Part shown: positions 54,301 to 63,848 of the stretch, one piece after another | How the letters are laid out: each line of letters begins with the position of its first letter | How positions within the stretch are numbered: the stretch's first letter is position 1 | NCBI RefSeq assembly: GCF_029633865.1 | Contig: NC_079211.1 | Location: 149,870,749-149,934,748 of the forward strand | Source: Lampris incognitus | Lineage: Eukaryota > Chordata > Actinopteri > Lampriformes > Lampridae | Direction: 5' to 3' | Length of the DNA: 64,000 bases | Made by a program: the position numbers and the translations under genes | The notes under the pieces: model-generated | Seen by the model: only the letters and a program-made list of their open reading frames with translations | What the model was told of the DNA's origin: nothing | Database searches by the model: none

Positions 54301-54518
54301 AGTTTCCACCGACACCCTGCTGGTTAACAGTACCGGTGGCGGTCGTTGGTAACCCGGGCCTCGACCGATCCGGTATGTAAGTCTTATTTATGATCCGCAT
54401 ATTTGATTTGGCAAAGATTTTACGCCGGATGCCCTTCCTGACGCAACCCTCCCCATTTGTCCGGGCTTGGGACCGGCACTAAGGATGCACTGGCTTGTGC
54501 ATCCTCAGTGGCTGGGTT
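51381..54518 (-). mobile_element. Full-length RTE-type non-LTR retrotransposon
   Basis: About 3.1 kb. The 3' end (left) is a short TAG-repeat tail, GCCGAAAGTAGTAGTAG on the minus strand. The 5' end has the leader CAGTGCATCCTTAGTGCC, an 8-bp hairpin GGATGCAC/GTGCATCC (54,483-54,504) and GGGCATCCGGCGTAAAA. TA-rich microsatellite sequence flanks both ends. Other truncated copies lie at 30,587 and 37,605. Confidence 0.88.
51409..54225 (-). CDS. RTE-type LINE polyprotein: APE endonuclease plus reverse transcriptase, intact 938 residues
   Basis: A single open frame. The N-terminal endonuclease (about residues 1-240) shows GTLNVGTMTG, CVQETRW, RNGVGVIL, NVISAYAPQ and VIGADFNGHVG; the C-terminal endonuclease histidine is in ARQHRMVV. 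A lysine/arginine-rich linker follows. The reverse transcriptase (about 450-760) has FKNKGDVQNCNNYRGI, FVDLEKAYDRVPRE, LHQGSALSPFLF and catalytic FADD at about 688-691. A C-terminal basic tail (KRRRGRPKRRF) follows. It copies its own RNA into DNA at a nicked target. Length and organisation fit RTE elements such as BovB or Expander, known to match database entries labelled craniofacial development protein 2-like. Many long plus-strand frames opposite it are shadows. Confidence 0.92.
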   Translation of the reverse strand: MEVRVGTLNVGTMTGKGRELADMMERRKVGILCVQETRWKGSKARSIGGGFKLFYHGVNGRRNGVGVILKEEYVKSVLEVKRVSDRVMSMKLEIEGLLLNVISAYAPQVGCEMDEKEEFWNELDDMVERVPKEERVVIGADFNGHVGEGNRGDEEVMGRYGVKKRNVEGQMVVDFAKRMEMAVVNTYFKKREEHRVTYKSGGKCTQVDYILCRRRHLKGIGDCKVVTGESVARQHRMVVCRMTLETKKRKRVKTQPKIKWWKLKKEDCCVEFRQELRQALGGSEELPDGWKTTAEIVRETARKVLGVSSGQRKEDKETWWWNEEVQQIIQRKRLAKKKWDSQRDEESRQEYKEMQRKAKREVAKAKEKAYGELYDRLDTKEGEKDLYRLARQRDQAAKDVQQVRVIKDRDGNVLTSEESVLRRWKEYFEGLMNEENERERRLDDVGIVNQEVQWINKEEVREAMKRMKSGKAVGPDDIPVEAWRCLGEMAVEFLTRLFNTILESERMPEEWRRSILVPIFKNKGDVQNCNNYRGIKLISHSMKIWERVIEARLKGEVTISEQQYGFMPRKSTTDAMFALRMLIEKYREGQKELHWVFVDLEKAYDRVPREEVWYCMRKSGVAEKYGGVVQDMYEGSVTMVRCAVGMTDGFKVEVGLHQGSALSPFLFAMVMDRLTDKIRQESPWTMMFADDIVICSESRVQVEESLERWRYALERRGMKVSRSKTEYLCVNEREDSGMARMQGVEVTKAFEFKYLGSTVQSNGECSREVKKRVQAGWSGWRSVSGVICDRRVPARVKGKVYKMVVRPAMLYGLETVALTKRQEAELEVAELKMLRFSLGVTKKDRIRSDYIRGTAQVGRFGDKAREARLRWLGHVWRRDAEYIGRRMLNMELPGKRRRGRPKRRFMDVVREDMQVAGVTEEDAEDRKKWKRMIRCGDP

Positions 54519-54780
54519 ATATACATATATATATATATACATATATATATACATATTATACAGTGCAGTAATCTACATGTTTGAAAAATGTTATTGTACT
54601 GACAGTAACAACTCACCTATCTCCCTCATGTTCCTCTTCATGTTCCTCTTCATCTTCTTCCGCTATTAAGTCACCAATGCGACTACAAACAGGAGCAAAC
54701 ATTTTTCAACGTCAAACTTCTGTCTCCCTTCTAATGTTTTAGTCACAGTGAAACTGGTCACCCCAATATTATTTAGCTGG

Positions 54781-54866
54781 CTGTACATGGTGCAACCTCT
54801 GCAGCTCAATGCATACAGTAACGTTAAATGTACATGCAACCTCTGCAGCTCAATGCATACAGTAGG
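54781..54866 (+). repeat. Two-copy tandem duplication
   Basis: GCAACCTCTGCAGCTCAATG and CATACAGTA occur twice, about 45 bases apart, in the ISL2EU-like 5' region. Confidence 0.8.
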
Positions 54867-55111
54867 CCTACATGTACATAATGTCTGTTGCAATAATAGC
54901 AGGAGGAGTAAACATTTAGCCATATGGCATCTTAATGTGTCAGTTGAATTTAGGATGGTACACAGCAGTATGACATGTTGCTTCCAGCAGTGTTTTCATT
55001 GAAGTAAGAAGGGGGCGTGGCTAAATTCCCACCTCTTGGGGTTTTTTTTAATCCAAGATGGCCGCGACGTGAAACGGGTGTATGGCCACGCCAAGACCCC
55101 GAAAAGACAAG

Positions 55112-55556
55112 TCCGCCTCTATTTCTGATTGGTCCGTCACAACACGTCCCGCCTCTATTTCTGATTGGTCATTCACAACACGTCCCGCCTCTATTTCTGA
55201 TTGGTCCGTCACATCACGTCCCGCCTCTATTTCTGATTGGTCCGTCATAACACGTCCCGCCTTTATTTCTAATTGGTCCGTCACAACACGTCCCGCCTCT
55301 ATTTCTGATTGGTCCGTCACAACACGTCCCGCCTTTATTTCTAATTGGTCCGTCACAACACGTCCCGCCTCTATTTCTGATTGGTCCGTCACAACACGTC
55401 CCGCCTTTATTTCTAATTGGTCCGTCACAACACGTCCCGCCTCTATTTCTGATTGGTCCGTCACAACACGTCCCGCCTCTATTTCTGATTGGTCCGTCAC
55501 AACACGTCCCGCCTTTATTTCTAATTGGTCCGTCACAACACGTCCCGCCTCTCTTT
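55112..55556. repeat. 36-bp minisatellite, 12 full units plus a partial
   Basis: The unit is CGTCCCGCCTCTATTTCT then GATTGGTCCGTCACAACA. Because 36 is a multiple of three it is open in several frames on both strands, giving false repeat proteins. Two variants (CCTCTATTTCTGATTGG and CCTTTATTTCTAATTGG) occur in the order A A A A B A B A B A A B. On the minus strand each unit has GGACCAAT and GGCGGGAC. Confidence 0.95.
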
Positions 55557-56835
55557 AATTCGACTACCGCGCTTTTGAGACGCGTGTGATGGAGTATCGC
55601 TTGGCTTGGAGGAGCTGCGCGAGAGAGGACGCCTCTCAAGAGACTCGTACAAATTAAAGTACACTGATGTAAGTTCGTCACGTTGTGATGATAAAGGAGT
55701 TAAAAATGACCCTCGACGTCTGTTTTTTTCTGTCGTTCTATTAAGTCAGTAGGCTAGCTTGTAGGCTTACTGGCTTGATATTAGCTGCTAATGTAGCTAG
55801 TAGCACTATAGCATTCGTTAAGACAACCAGCCTATACTTTATATTTTCCCCAGCCTGACCCTCATTTCTTGCCCCGCATACAGATTAGATTAAGCGTCAT
55901 TCCCTTAGTATACGTCTGTGATTGGTGGGGGAACAAGTGGCGTTCTATGCAGAATGCCGATATGGACACACTGGATACAACCAAAGTGTTTTCTTCCCAG
56001 AAACAAGGAAAACTTGGAAATGAAATGAGTGTAACAAAACAGGCAGAAACAGCACATTCACCTGGACTATCTAACGTTATGTACCCCTGCTTATTCATGC
56101 ATTTACTCCAAGTCTCTTTAATCATAATCCCCTTGAGATGCATCATCTCGTTTTAGATAATCATGGGCTAACAATGCATAGAATAATGCAGTTTTCCGAG
56201 TGTGTAGCTGACATAATGCTTGCTTACAGTAACTGTATGTCTTCACAGACAGGGTTGTAGTAGTAACAACATAAGTGGCTAACCGATGCTTGTTTACCCT
56301 CCACTACACTCTGATTAAAGCCTTATTGAGCAGAAAAACATATGGAAAAGCACATATATTGATCCTCGCTTGTTGAATTAGCTAAAAATCTAAATACCTG
56401 TCTAGTATGTAACGTGGATTTCGGTAACAAGAGGGTAGCTACCGGTAGTAGCTAGTCTGCAGTGCAGGGTAGCTAGTCTGCACTTAGCACAAAAGTCGGC
56501 GCCAAACTTCGATTTTCAATGCATTTCTTCAATAGCAACTTACCGTATTAACTGCAGCCACCTCTTCTTATCTTTGTCTTTCGGAGGAAAGCGATAGAAA
56601 GACAGTTTGGTCTCAGTTTTACTCTCTGATCGATGTAAACAAAGGGGGACACAGCAGTGAGGCATATTGTCAACAAGTCGATGGAGCCGGAAGCAAATTC
56701 GCGCGCGCGCGCCTACGCAACAGGGACGTGCCTACGTCTTAGCTTAAGACGCGAATTGGTTCTTTTGATGATGTCGTCAGCGATGCACGATAACTTGTCT
56801 TTAGGTCACTGTTACTACCGTAACCGGTTATTTTC
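55557..56835. other. Unassigned; possible non-coding exon next to the minisatellite
   Basis: GC-rich sequence to about 55,640, then ACACTGATGTAAGTTC at about 55,660 offers a good splice donor, so a 5' untranslated exon driven from the CCAAT array is possible but unproven. The rest shows no gene. A GCGCGCGCGC run lies at about 56,700. Confidence 0.3.
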
Positions 56836-56908
56836 TTGCCCGGTGCGGGATTCGATACGAGGTGTACTGCGCCACAAGGCGACGTCACTAACCGCTCGGC
56901 TAAAGGGT
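56836..56908 (-). repeat. tRNA-like sequence in a Gypsy leader
   Basis: On the minus strand TAGCCGAGCGGTTAGTGAC resembles an A box and D arm, and GTATCGAATCCCGC a B box and T arm, about 35 bases apart. The acceptor stem does not pair convincingly, so this is not called as a working tRNA gene. Confidence 0.5.
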
Positions 56909-57020
56909 CAGACCCGCTAGCTAGGGGCTAACGTGTCTTATTAGTAGTTTACAGTCGTCACCCTCCCCGGAAGCGCTTTGTTCTTCCCGCGCTCCGAAGA
57001 GACTTCTGAGGATCTGCACA

Positions 57021-57046
57021 CTTCCGGATCCCGCCGCTGCCACCAA
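57021..57046 (-). promoter_or_regulatory. Primer-binding-site-like motif of a Gypsy element
   Basis: Immediately after the LTR end, the minus strand reads TTGGTGGCAGCGGCGGGATC, the usual start of fish Gypsy leaders after the terminal ACA. The tRNA used was not identified. Confidence 0.6.
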
Positions 57047-57300
57047 TGTAACCGAGGGTTTGTAGATGTCGCCTATACTGCATGAAACTATAAAATAACA
57101 AATACGGAGGCTCCACTTTCACACGAGGACCACTTTATTTGGATTCTTCCCCCAACAGAACTCCACAGCAACAACACTGCGTACAGCACTTCCGCTCTCT
57201 CTTCAGCCTTCAAAATAAGAGCTCAAGGCATATACTGTGGCAACAGCTTATAACAGGAACTTAAAATCACTAACAGGCAAGTCCAGAAAAATAGGTTACA
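57047..57300 (-). repeat. Gypsy-type LTR, 254 bp
   Basis: Ends TGTAACC and GGTTACA are perfect inverted repeats with the canonical TG...CA. On the minus strand CCAAATAAAGTGG provides a polyadenylation signal, and a primer-site motif abuts the downstream end. The rest of the element on the left (below 57,021) has no readable gag, so this is a remnant 5' LTR. Confidence 0.75.
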
Positions 57301-57778
57301 CTACTGTCAAATTGTCAGTCTGAGGTGAATTCGTGAAAGTGGATAGACTCAGCAGTGAACCAGCCTACATAGCCCAAGGTAAGTGCCCTTTATTAAAGCA
57401 AAATGGAAATGATCTACAGATGTAGTAGTGAAATAGTTTGTCGCTGTAATTGACAATGATGGTTGTTGAGTTTACATGATTGAAAGGATCGATTAAGTAA
57501 TAAATTACCTTGATTAGTAGGCCTACATCTTTGTTGATGGAGACGTGCTCCTCATTTGGAGATGGAGACGTGCTCCTCATTTCGTTGTTCTTAACAACAG
57601 TTGATATACAGTTATCTGTATTGTCTGGTTTGGTGTAGGCTACGGTGTTAAAGTAGGGCCTATATATGTATTTTTAAACGAATTAGTAGTTGATGGTGGT
57701 TGATGGGTGAACACATCAAGACAAATTCCTATAAAGGTATGTGCATACATGGGTGCTGATCATCTTTGTGTCGCAACA
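57301..57778. other. Unassigned; may be 5' exon/intron of the MULE-like gene
   Basis: No coding signature. It ends with TTTGTGTCGCAACAG, a plausible splice acceptor just before readable MULE protein. Confidence 0.35.
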
Positions 57779-58428
57779 GGCTGTACTACAAAATCTTCCA
57801 GCAACAATATGGAGCCCCCTCTGGAGAACAAATGGTTGCTGACCTCAGGGCACGTATAGATACCATGAACAACGAGCATGGCAGTGTCTGTGCGGGGGTG
57901 AAGGCCATGGATGGGCAGTTTGTGGTGGTGATCTGGACACCACTGATGCAGCGGGTCCACACACGAGTCCAGCAGAGTGGTGAGCTTGTGTTCATTGACT
58001 CCTCTGGGAACTGCGACAGGCAGAACCACCGCCTTTTCTTAGTGATGACTCACTCTGCTGCAGGGGGGGGGTTCCGCTCGGCGTGGTTATCACCACATCC
58101 GAGAGTGCATCAACCCTTGCTGCCGGGTTCGGGTTGCTGAAAGGCCTTTTGCCACCAGGCGCTTTCTTTGGTCGCGAGGGTGACGGTCCCCAGGCAATCA
58201 TGACCGATGACTGTGCTGCCCTTCGCCAGGCTCTGCATGTCGTTTACCCGGGTGCAAGCCTATTGCTCTGCACGTTCCATCTTCTGCACGCAATGTGGCG
58301 GTGGCTATGGAGTAGTCACAGCAAAATCACAAAGGAGGACACAGACCACAGCTGCTCAATGGCTTCGGGCAGCTCGTCTATGCAGCCACAGATCCCGAGC
58401 TTCACACGGCCTATGCCCAGCTGTCCGG
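57779..58428 (+). pseudogene. MULE-like transposase, part 1
   Basis: From a possible acceptor the frame reads LYYKIFQQQYGAPSGEQMVA, later FVVVIWTPLMQRV and LVFIDSSGNCDRQNH, then after a G9 run LGVVITTSESASTLAAGF, QAIMTDDCAALRQALHVVYP and LLLCTFHLLHAMWRWLW. FIDSS and IMTDD carry candidate first and second catalytic acids of the MULE DDE domain, and CTFHLLHAMW is its conserved C/H-W segment. Two frameshifts are visible, one in the G9 run near 58,063-58,071 and one from an extra AC near 58,338. The frame is then cut at 58,428 by a hAT and resumes at 63,849. Confidence 0.7.
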
Positions 58429-59465
58429 CAGTGGTGGAGGAAGTACTGAATCTCAGTACTTAAGTAAAAGTACAAATAACCAAAGAAATATATACTCTAG
58501 TAAAAGTAGAAGTACCACAATGACACCCCTACTTAAGTAAAAGTAAATATTACTTGCTTTTAAATGTACTTTTAAGTATTAAAAGTAAAAGTACTTGCGT
58601 ATTGATTTATTCTCTTAATGTCTACATTATAATAAAAACAGTATGGACTGTTGCATTTTAACTAAGCTGGTTTTAGGTTAATGTACTTGTGCTTACCATC
58701 TGTATTACATTATGACTTACAATTCTGGATATTGTAAAATGTGATCTGGAGAATTAAATAGCATTAAGCAAAATCAAACAAAGAACACTGGTTATACATC
58801 TTTAAAAGATTTATTTCGTTTCATTTAAACATTGTTAAAGATTTTATACTTCAGTTTACAAAAAAAACTTGTGTGTCAGACACATAAGCAGTCCCAAACA
58901 CTGAATTCAAATCACTTAAAGCAGTATTATGCGGGAGTGCTCCATCTTCAGGAGAAGTTGTGCATTATGCTATATAACAAACACTAACTGACTGTAAAAT
59001 GCACATTTGAATTTGTTTACAAGCTGTGGAAACGGTTAGCATAAGTTTGGCAAAATGATGTGGACTAATAAGGTAGAAAACAAGGTTTAAAACGAACAGA
59101 ACTTCTGACTCGAGGTGGTGCAGCGGCGGCTCGCCGCCACCAACAGTTGCATTGGTGTGTTTTGATTTATAGACAGTAGAGGGAGGCGAGACTGCCACAG
59201 AATCAACCCAGAACATGTTATAGAACCATCACAATGACTTCGAAGCTGTTTAATTAAGGTAAATTAAGCTAAATAAAACTGCATTGGGTCTCTTTAATCA
59301 GAACTCTCCCAGGTGAGGCTTAAGGCTTATAACTGACTCTGAGGCTCTCTCAGAACCAAACTGTCACTTTAACACATCCTGTGCCGAACTTGTACTTATT
59401 CAAGATTAAAGTCTTTTCACATTTTTCAGTTTAAACTTCACATTACCAGTATTTTTTGTTGAGTT

Positions 59466-62400
59466 TCATGAGGAGTTGTTTTCAAAGTTCTTAGAACCAA
59501 GCCTGCCTCTTTTGGGGGTAAAAATCTGCCCTGCTGTGTTGAAAAGTCTCTCACAGGCAGCAGAGGCAGGTAAAGGCGTATTTACCTTAAGCGACAATCT
59601 GTAGATTGCAGGCACTGATTTTAGAACATTCATTGAGGTAGCTGTGCTGGCCAGGTAAACATCCAGCTGCTTGGATGTCTCCTGAACGTTGTCTTTCATC
59701 ATGTCAAAGTAGTCGTCGTCATCATCGTCCTCCATCTGCTCTGACTGGTTAGACTGTATTGGCTCCTGCTCCAACTGAGTTTTGATGTAGTTCATGCCTA
59801 CACAGAAATGTCCATTACACCAAATAAGGGAAAGAAAGAAAAGAATACTGTATGTGTCTCCATAACCAGATATGACCGGGGGACTATAGGCTAGGTCATT
59901 TTGCTCCTTAGTAACCATACAGTTTTATGCAAAAGTTTGGGCAACCTCAATAATCGGTGGGTGAAGGAGAAGGTCTGCACACTGTATGCTCCAGTAAATA
60001 TACTTTAATTAACTCTAAAAAGTAGCAACGTTTCGATCACACAAGATCATCTTTCCTTCACCTTCTGACTTTCTTTTGTCTGGCACCTGAAAAATATTTT
60101 CTGGATGTGCGCACCACCTCTATAAAACAACCTCAATAATCCACATTTGTCAGCCATCAAACCTGACTGACCTGGAGATATTTTGTAAGGGGAGGGGAGA
60201 TGTTTTAAAATACCTGCAGTCAGACTTAGGTGTGGTTAGTTGAATAATCTACAGGCGGTTATTTCACTAAAAAAGGGGCTCTACTAAATACTGATGATGT
60301 GTTTATTCCATTAGGACACCTAAGCTTTTGCACCTGTCTGTTGTTGTCTGATGCACATTACATTGTTAATGATTATTCTATAAATGTTATTTTGGAACTG
60401 AAATGTCATTGATTACATAAGGTGTATAATGTGTTAAAGGATGAGCAGCAGATGATAAACTGAAATTCAGGCGCCCAAACCTTTGCATGAAACTGTAACA
60501 ATAGATTTTACATTTTTGGATCTATTGTTAGGAGCTGCTCTTTGCAAGGCTTAATAAAAGAACCTCTTCCACTACCTTTCCATCTTGCAATTTAAAGAGC
60601 TAATGACTTACCCAGTTTCAGCAAGTCTTCATCACTTGTCCAGGATGTGCGAAACTTGGGAAGTAAAATTGCAGCAGCAATGAGTTCAGGGTCGGAAAGC
60701 ATGGGTCCAAACCGCTTCTGTATTCCTTCTTGAAGAGCAAAGATCAGTGGCCGGCAGAACTTGGACGAGGTTAGGAGGCGGTCAAGCTTCACAATTAGGT
60801 GGGTTATAGTGGGCACCAGCCATCCCATATGGACATCCACCTCTGTCTGCATTATGTTCAGTGCCTTGGCGATTGGGGTCATAGTTGCAGCATATTCAGC
60901 CAAGAAGGAAAGTTCTGCAGGGCTGAACCTGTTACACAGTGATAGAAAATTAAGCAAAATGTCATATGGCAATGCAATATGTAACATACACAGATGGCTA
61001 TTGTTACTAAATATAACCTTAGGTAACATTACATGCAAATATTGATGAGAACTATGTTTATACAAGACAATGTGTTTGGCAGCATAACATTTACATGGGG
61101 ACTTTAAGTGCAATGGTAACAGCTCTGATGGCTCCTTCTCCACTGTCTTGGATGATTCTTAGCAATCGTTCCACTGAAAGAAAGAGGGAATTCCATCTTG
61201 TGTCATTTGGGTGAATAAGTTGGAGCTTGCACTCCCTTTCAATAACCTCTGCAGCTGTGGAGGAGCGAGCACTTTTGTTCCACAGTGCCGAGCACTTTGC
61301 AAATGCTGCACGTGACATTTTTTGGTAGACATCATATGAGTTGGCTTTTGCGGCATCAACTGTTGAGATCAAGTTCAGGAGATGACACGCACAACGGTGA
61401 TGCTTTGGGAGCGGATATTCGGAACAACCATCCTCTTCATCCATGAGACCTTCTACCTCAACACCCTCTATCTCCTCTTCCAGATCTAAATCTTCCTCAC
61501 TGTCACTCACATCTTCCTTCTCTCCCTCGTCTAAACGTTCTTCATCGAAGCCATAAACCCTGAAGGCCTTCACAAAATTTGAGACGTTGTCAGTAGTGGT
61601 CCTCATGATCTTTTCACGAATGTTGTATTCTGTATGGATGTCCTTAAGGGCAGCTGCTAAGACACCAAACGTATGGGATCCCTTAAGCCTCTTGCACGCA
61701 AGAGCAACCGAAAATCTTTCTAGGCTGTCTGGCTCGATCCAGTGGGCGGTCACTCCAATAAAACTTAGACGAAAAGCCGTCCAGATGTCAGTGGATGTAG
61801 CAATGTATTCAATGTTCTGCATCACTTTCTTTACTTGTGCTTTAATTTCTTGCGTTGTTTTTTCAATTTTGGCTCTGACCGTTGTTCTGGACATCACTGT
61901 GTAGTTTGGCATGGTATGCTGCATTAAATCCTTGAATCCTGGTTGCTCCACAACTCCGAAGGGATGCAAACCCTGGACAACAAAGTTAATTACTGCCCGA
62001 TCCGTGCTCTTTTTTGAGGCTTTGGTGTCCTGAAGTCTCTGCTGCTTACTTGTTGACGCACTCTCACCAGCAGGCAAGCTTCCCTTCCTCCTGATTACGG
62101 TTGCTGTCAGTTGAAGGTATCGGTTGAGATGATGTCCATGTTTTGTCTGAAAATAAAAAATTACAATATACTGTTAGTTAATTAGATAATTCTAACTCAT
62201 TTATGTAATACTCCTATTATGATGGAGGTTACTGTCCAAAATGTATTACAATACAAGTGGCAAAAAAATATTCATAAACTGTTGATGAGTTTTAGGCTAA
62301 TATTGAAAATGTGGATAATTTAGAACACCATCTCTGACTAAGGCCCCCAAAATATTATTAAATAATATGGCTCTTATTTCATTGCAAGCTTTCACAGCAG

Positions 62401-63444
62401 CCATGCACACTTTATTACACAGTATCTGTGCCCCTCTATCTTCCTCCATTTCCCGCAAGTATCTGCCCATCCATTGTGTGCTTTAGATCTACAATTACAT
62501 GCACACAAAAAAGCCCTGCAAAGAGTGACAAGGGTCAATTCACTGTAAAATTCGGTTAGCATCATGATCACACTTGACTTTGCCAATCACTGCGCTTAAC
62601 TCTGCCATTCATCAAGCTTTGGTATATACTATTTTCATGGCTCTGGGATAGCCCACCTAAGGAAATATGATTCATTCCACATTCTAGAATGTATGAATCC
62701 ACTTCACTCGATCAAAATATGACAGGCGGGACCACGACCACTGCAGATTCCACGACGTTGCTAGCAAGCAGTCTACTAATCTACTAGCTTTATCTTCCCA
62801 CCATTTAGTTCTACGCTGGATTTATAATAGCCATAAACGTGTTCTTTTGTTGATATTGCCATATGTCAGACACATTTTGCTAGACTGCAGCCAAAATGAA
62901 TAAATCAATTTTATTTGTATAGCCCAATATCACAAATTACAAATTTGCCTCAGTGGGCTTTACAGCAACACAACATCCTGTCCTTAGACCCTCTCATCGG
63001 ATAAGGAAAAACTCCCTAAAAAAACTCTTTAACCAGGAGAAAAACTAGGAAGAAAGCTCAGGGAGAGCACCAGAGGAGGGATCGCTCTCCCAAGACGGAC
63101 AGCGTGCAATGGATGTTGTGTTCACGCAATTTACATAATACAACATTGAAAGAGGATAACAGAATTAATAGCACCACAACAAGCACTACAACAACATGCA
63201 AAAGCAGGGACATTAACTAGCGTAGTACTAGAACTAGCTAGATAGCATAGCATTCAAGTTTGCTTACCTCAACATGCTTCTTCAAATTTGAAGGAGAGTT
63301 CTTGAACGCCAGCAGCTCATTTTTTCGTGGCAGGCATAGTTTACACTGGAATCTCCACGAGTCGTTTTTTGATCCTTTTATTTCAAATAATTCCTGTAAA
63401 TAGGGCCATGGGTGGTTCATTGATTCAGATGTTGCTTCAGACAT
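59466..63444 (-). CDS. hAT transposase, BED-finger type (ZBED-like), apparently intact, 625 residues
   Basis: Exons 63,444-63,268, 62,146-61,095, 60,928-60,612 and 59,797-59,466 have GT-AG borders. Their phases close exactly at 626 codons including stop. Exon 1 holds a BED finger: WPYLQELFEI, FQCKLC, SNLKKHVEV. Exon 2 has NYTVMSRTTVRAKI, ATSTDIWTAF (first acidic residue), RTTTDNVSN (second), an acidic run, HRCACHLLNLIS and DTRWNSLF. Exon 3 contains ALNIMQTEVDVHMGWLVPTI. Exon 4 has the dimerisation motif PLPASAACERLFNTAGQIFT. The last few residues (ENNSS) diverge from relatives, where the motif usually continues, so a tiny late frameshift is possible. It cuts and pastes DNA with 8-bp duplications. 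Confidence 0.85.
59920..60495. mobile_element. Tc1/mariner-type MITE in an intron of the hAT transposase
   Basis: Ends CAGTTTTATGCAAAAGTTTG and CAAACCTTTGCATGAAACTG are inverted repeats, each flanked by TA (59,918-59,919 and 60,496-60,497). No ORF. Confidence 0.85.
59955..60127. mobile_element. 173-bp insertion with a 13-bp target duplication
   Basis: CAACCTCAATAAT stands on both sides (59,942-59,954 and 60,128-60,140). The insert contains CAACGTTTCGATCACACAAG and has no tRNA-like head. It may be a short retroelement of Penelope-type end sequence; the class is uncertain. Confidence 0.75.
62898..63165 (-). repeat. LINE 3'-tail-type repeat
   Basis: On the plus strand it runs from AATCAATTTTATTTGTATAG through GGGCTTTACAGCAACACAAC to CAACATTGAAAGAGGATAAC. 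The same blocks lie in the 3' part of the LINE at 21,630-23,795. Read on the minus strand it is the common fish tail ending ATAAAATTGATT. Confidence 0.75.
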
Positions 63445-63848
63445 GTTTGCTAGTACTAGCCTGTTAGCGCGAGTGCGCGAGTTGTTGCCGCTTGAACTAG
63501 CCTATAGGCGAACGATGCTGCTCTTGGAAGGGTCATACCTGATTGGTTCAGAGCGGGATGGTCCTGCTTAGTGCTAGAGAGATCCACCAACTTGCGGTTG
63601 AAACAAACGTGCGCCGGTCAGATAGCATTTTGGCGAAGAAAAAAAAACTGATCATAAAATGTAACGGAACGTATTGTAGAAATGTAGTAGAGTAGAAAGT
63701 ATAAATAACTGCTGCAAAATGTAACTAAGTAAAAGTCAAAAGTATGCATTATTGATTCTACTTAAGTAAAGTACAGATACGTAAAAAATGCACTTAAGTA
63801 CAGTAATGAAGTATTTGTACTTCGTTACATTCCACCGCTGCTGTCCGG

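Larger units (their letters stand above)
48507..54702 (-). pseudogene. ISL2EU-like (DDE_Tnp_4 family) transposase, two exons, broken
   Basis: Exon 1, 54,702-54,617, encodes MFAPVCSRIGDLIAEED plus an acidic tail and ends at a GTGAGT donor. The acceptor CATGTGTCCAG starts exon 2 at 49,567 in the matching phase. Exon 2 has a short coiled coil (KRIASLEDENKKLKSE), a helix-turn-helix (FFLFLCRVRQGFVALDLSVR, FNVSPATVSR) and the DDE core [49 protein letters not shown] at 48,934-48,936 interrupts HY*SNTT where lysine is expected, and a frameshift lies between about 48,600 and 48,700. It ends HFQGPLF near 48,507. The intron is now 5 kb because it carries Tc1 and RTE copies. Confidence 0.75.
47885..55082 (-). 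mobile_element. ISL2EU-like DNA transposon with two nested insertions
   Basis: The left end TACGCCCATTTCACG is mirrored at the right by CGTGAAACGGGTGTA. Inverted similarity continues through GCGGCCATCTTGGATT and AGCCACGCCCCCTTCTTACT, about 85 bases in all. Without the nested Tc1 and RTE the element would be about 2.4 kb. The transposase lies on the minus strand in two exons. Target duplication not determined. Confidence 0.75.
58429..63840 (-). mobile_element. Complete hAT transposon with perfect 8-bp target duplication
   Basis: Starts CAGTGGTGGAGGAAGTACTG and ends CATTCCACCGCTG, inverted counterparts with extended similarity in the AGTACTTAAGTAAAAGTAC regions. CTGTCCGG is duplicated at 58,421-58,428 and 63,841-63,848. 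The transposase gene on the minus strand has four exons and no break. A TA-flanked MITE and a LINE-tail repeat sit in its non-coding parts. Confidence 0.95.

Noticed and set aside
55112..55556. Regular repeats resembling a CRISPR array
   Set aside because: Units are contiguous with no unique spacers, and the genome is a vertebrate.
55048..55681. Long open frames on both strands coding for 12-residue repeats
   Set aside because: They are a by-product of the 36-bp minisatellite, which is open in several frames; no start context, no homology.
56657..56920. Plus-strand 87-codon frame
   Set aside because: Runs antisense through the Gypsy leader and tRNA-like sequence; no homology.
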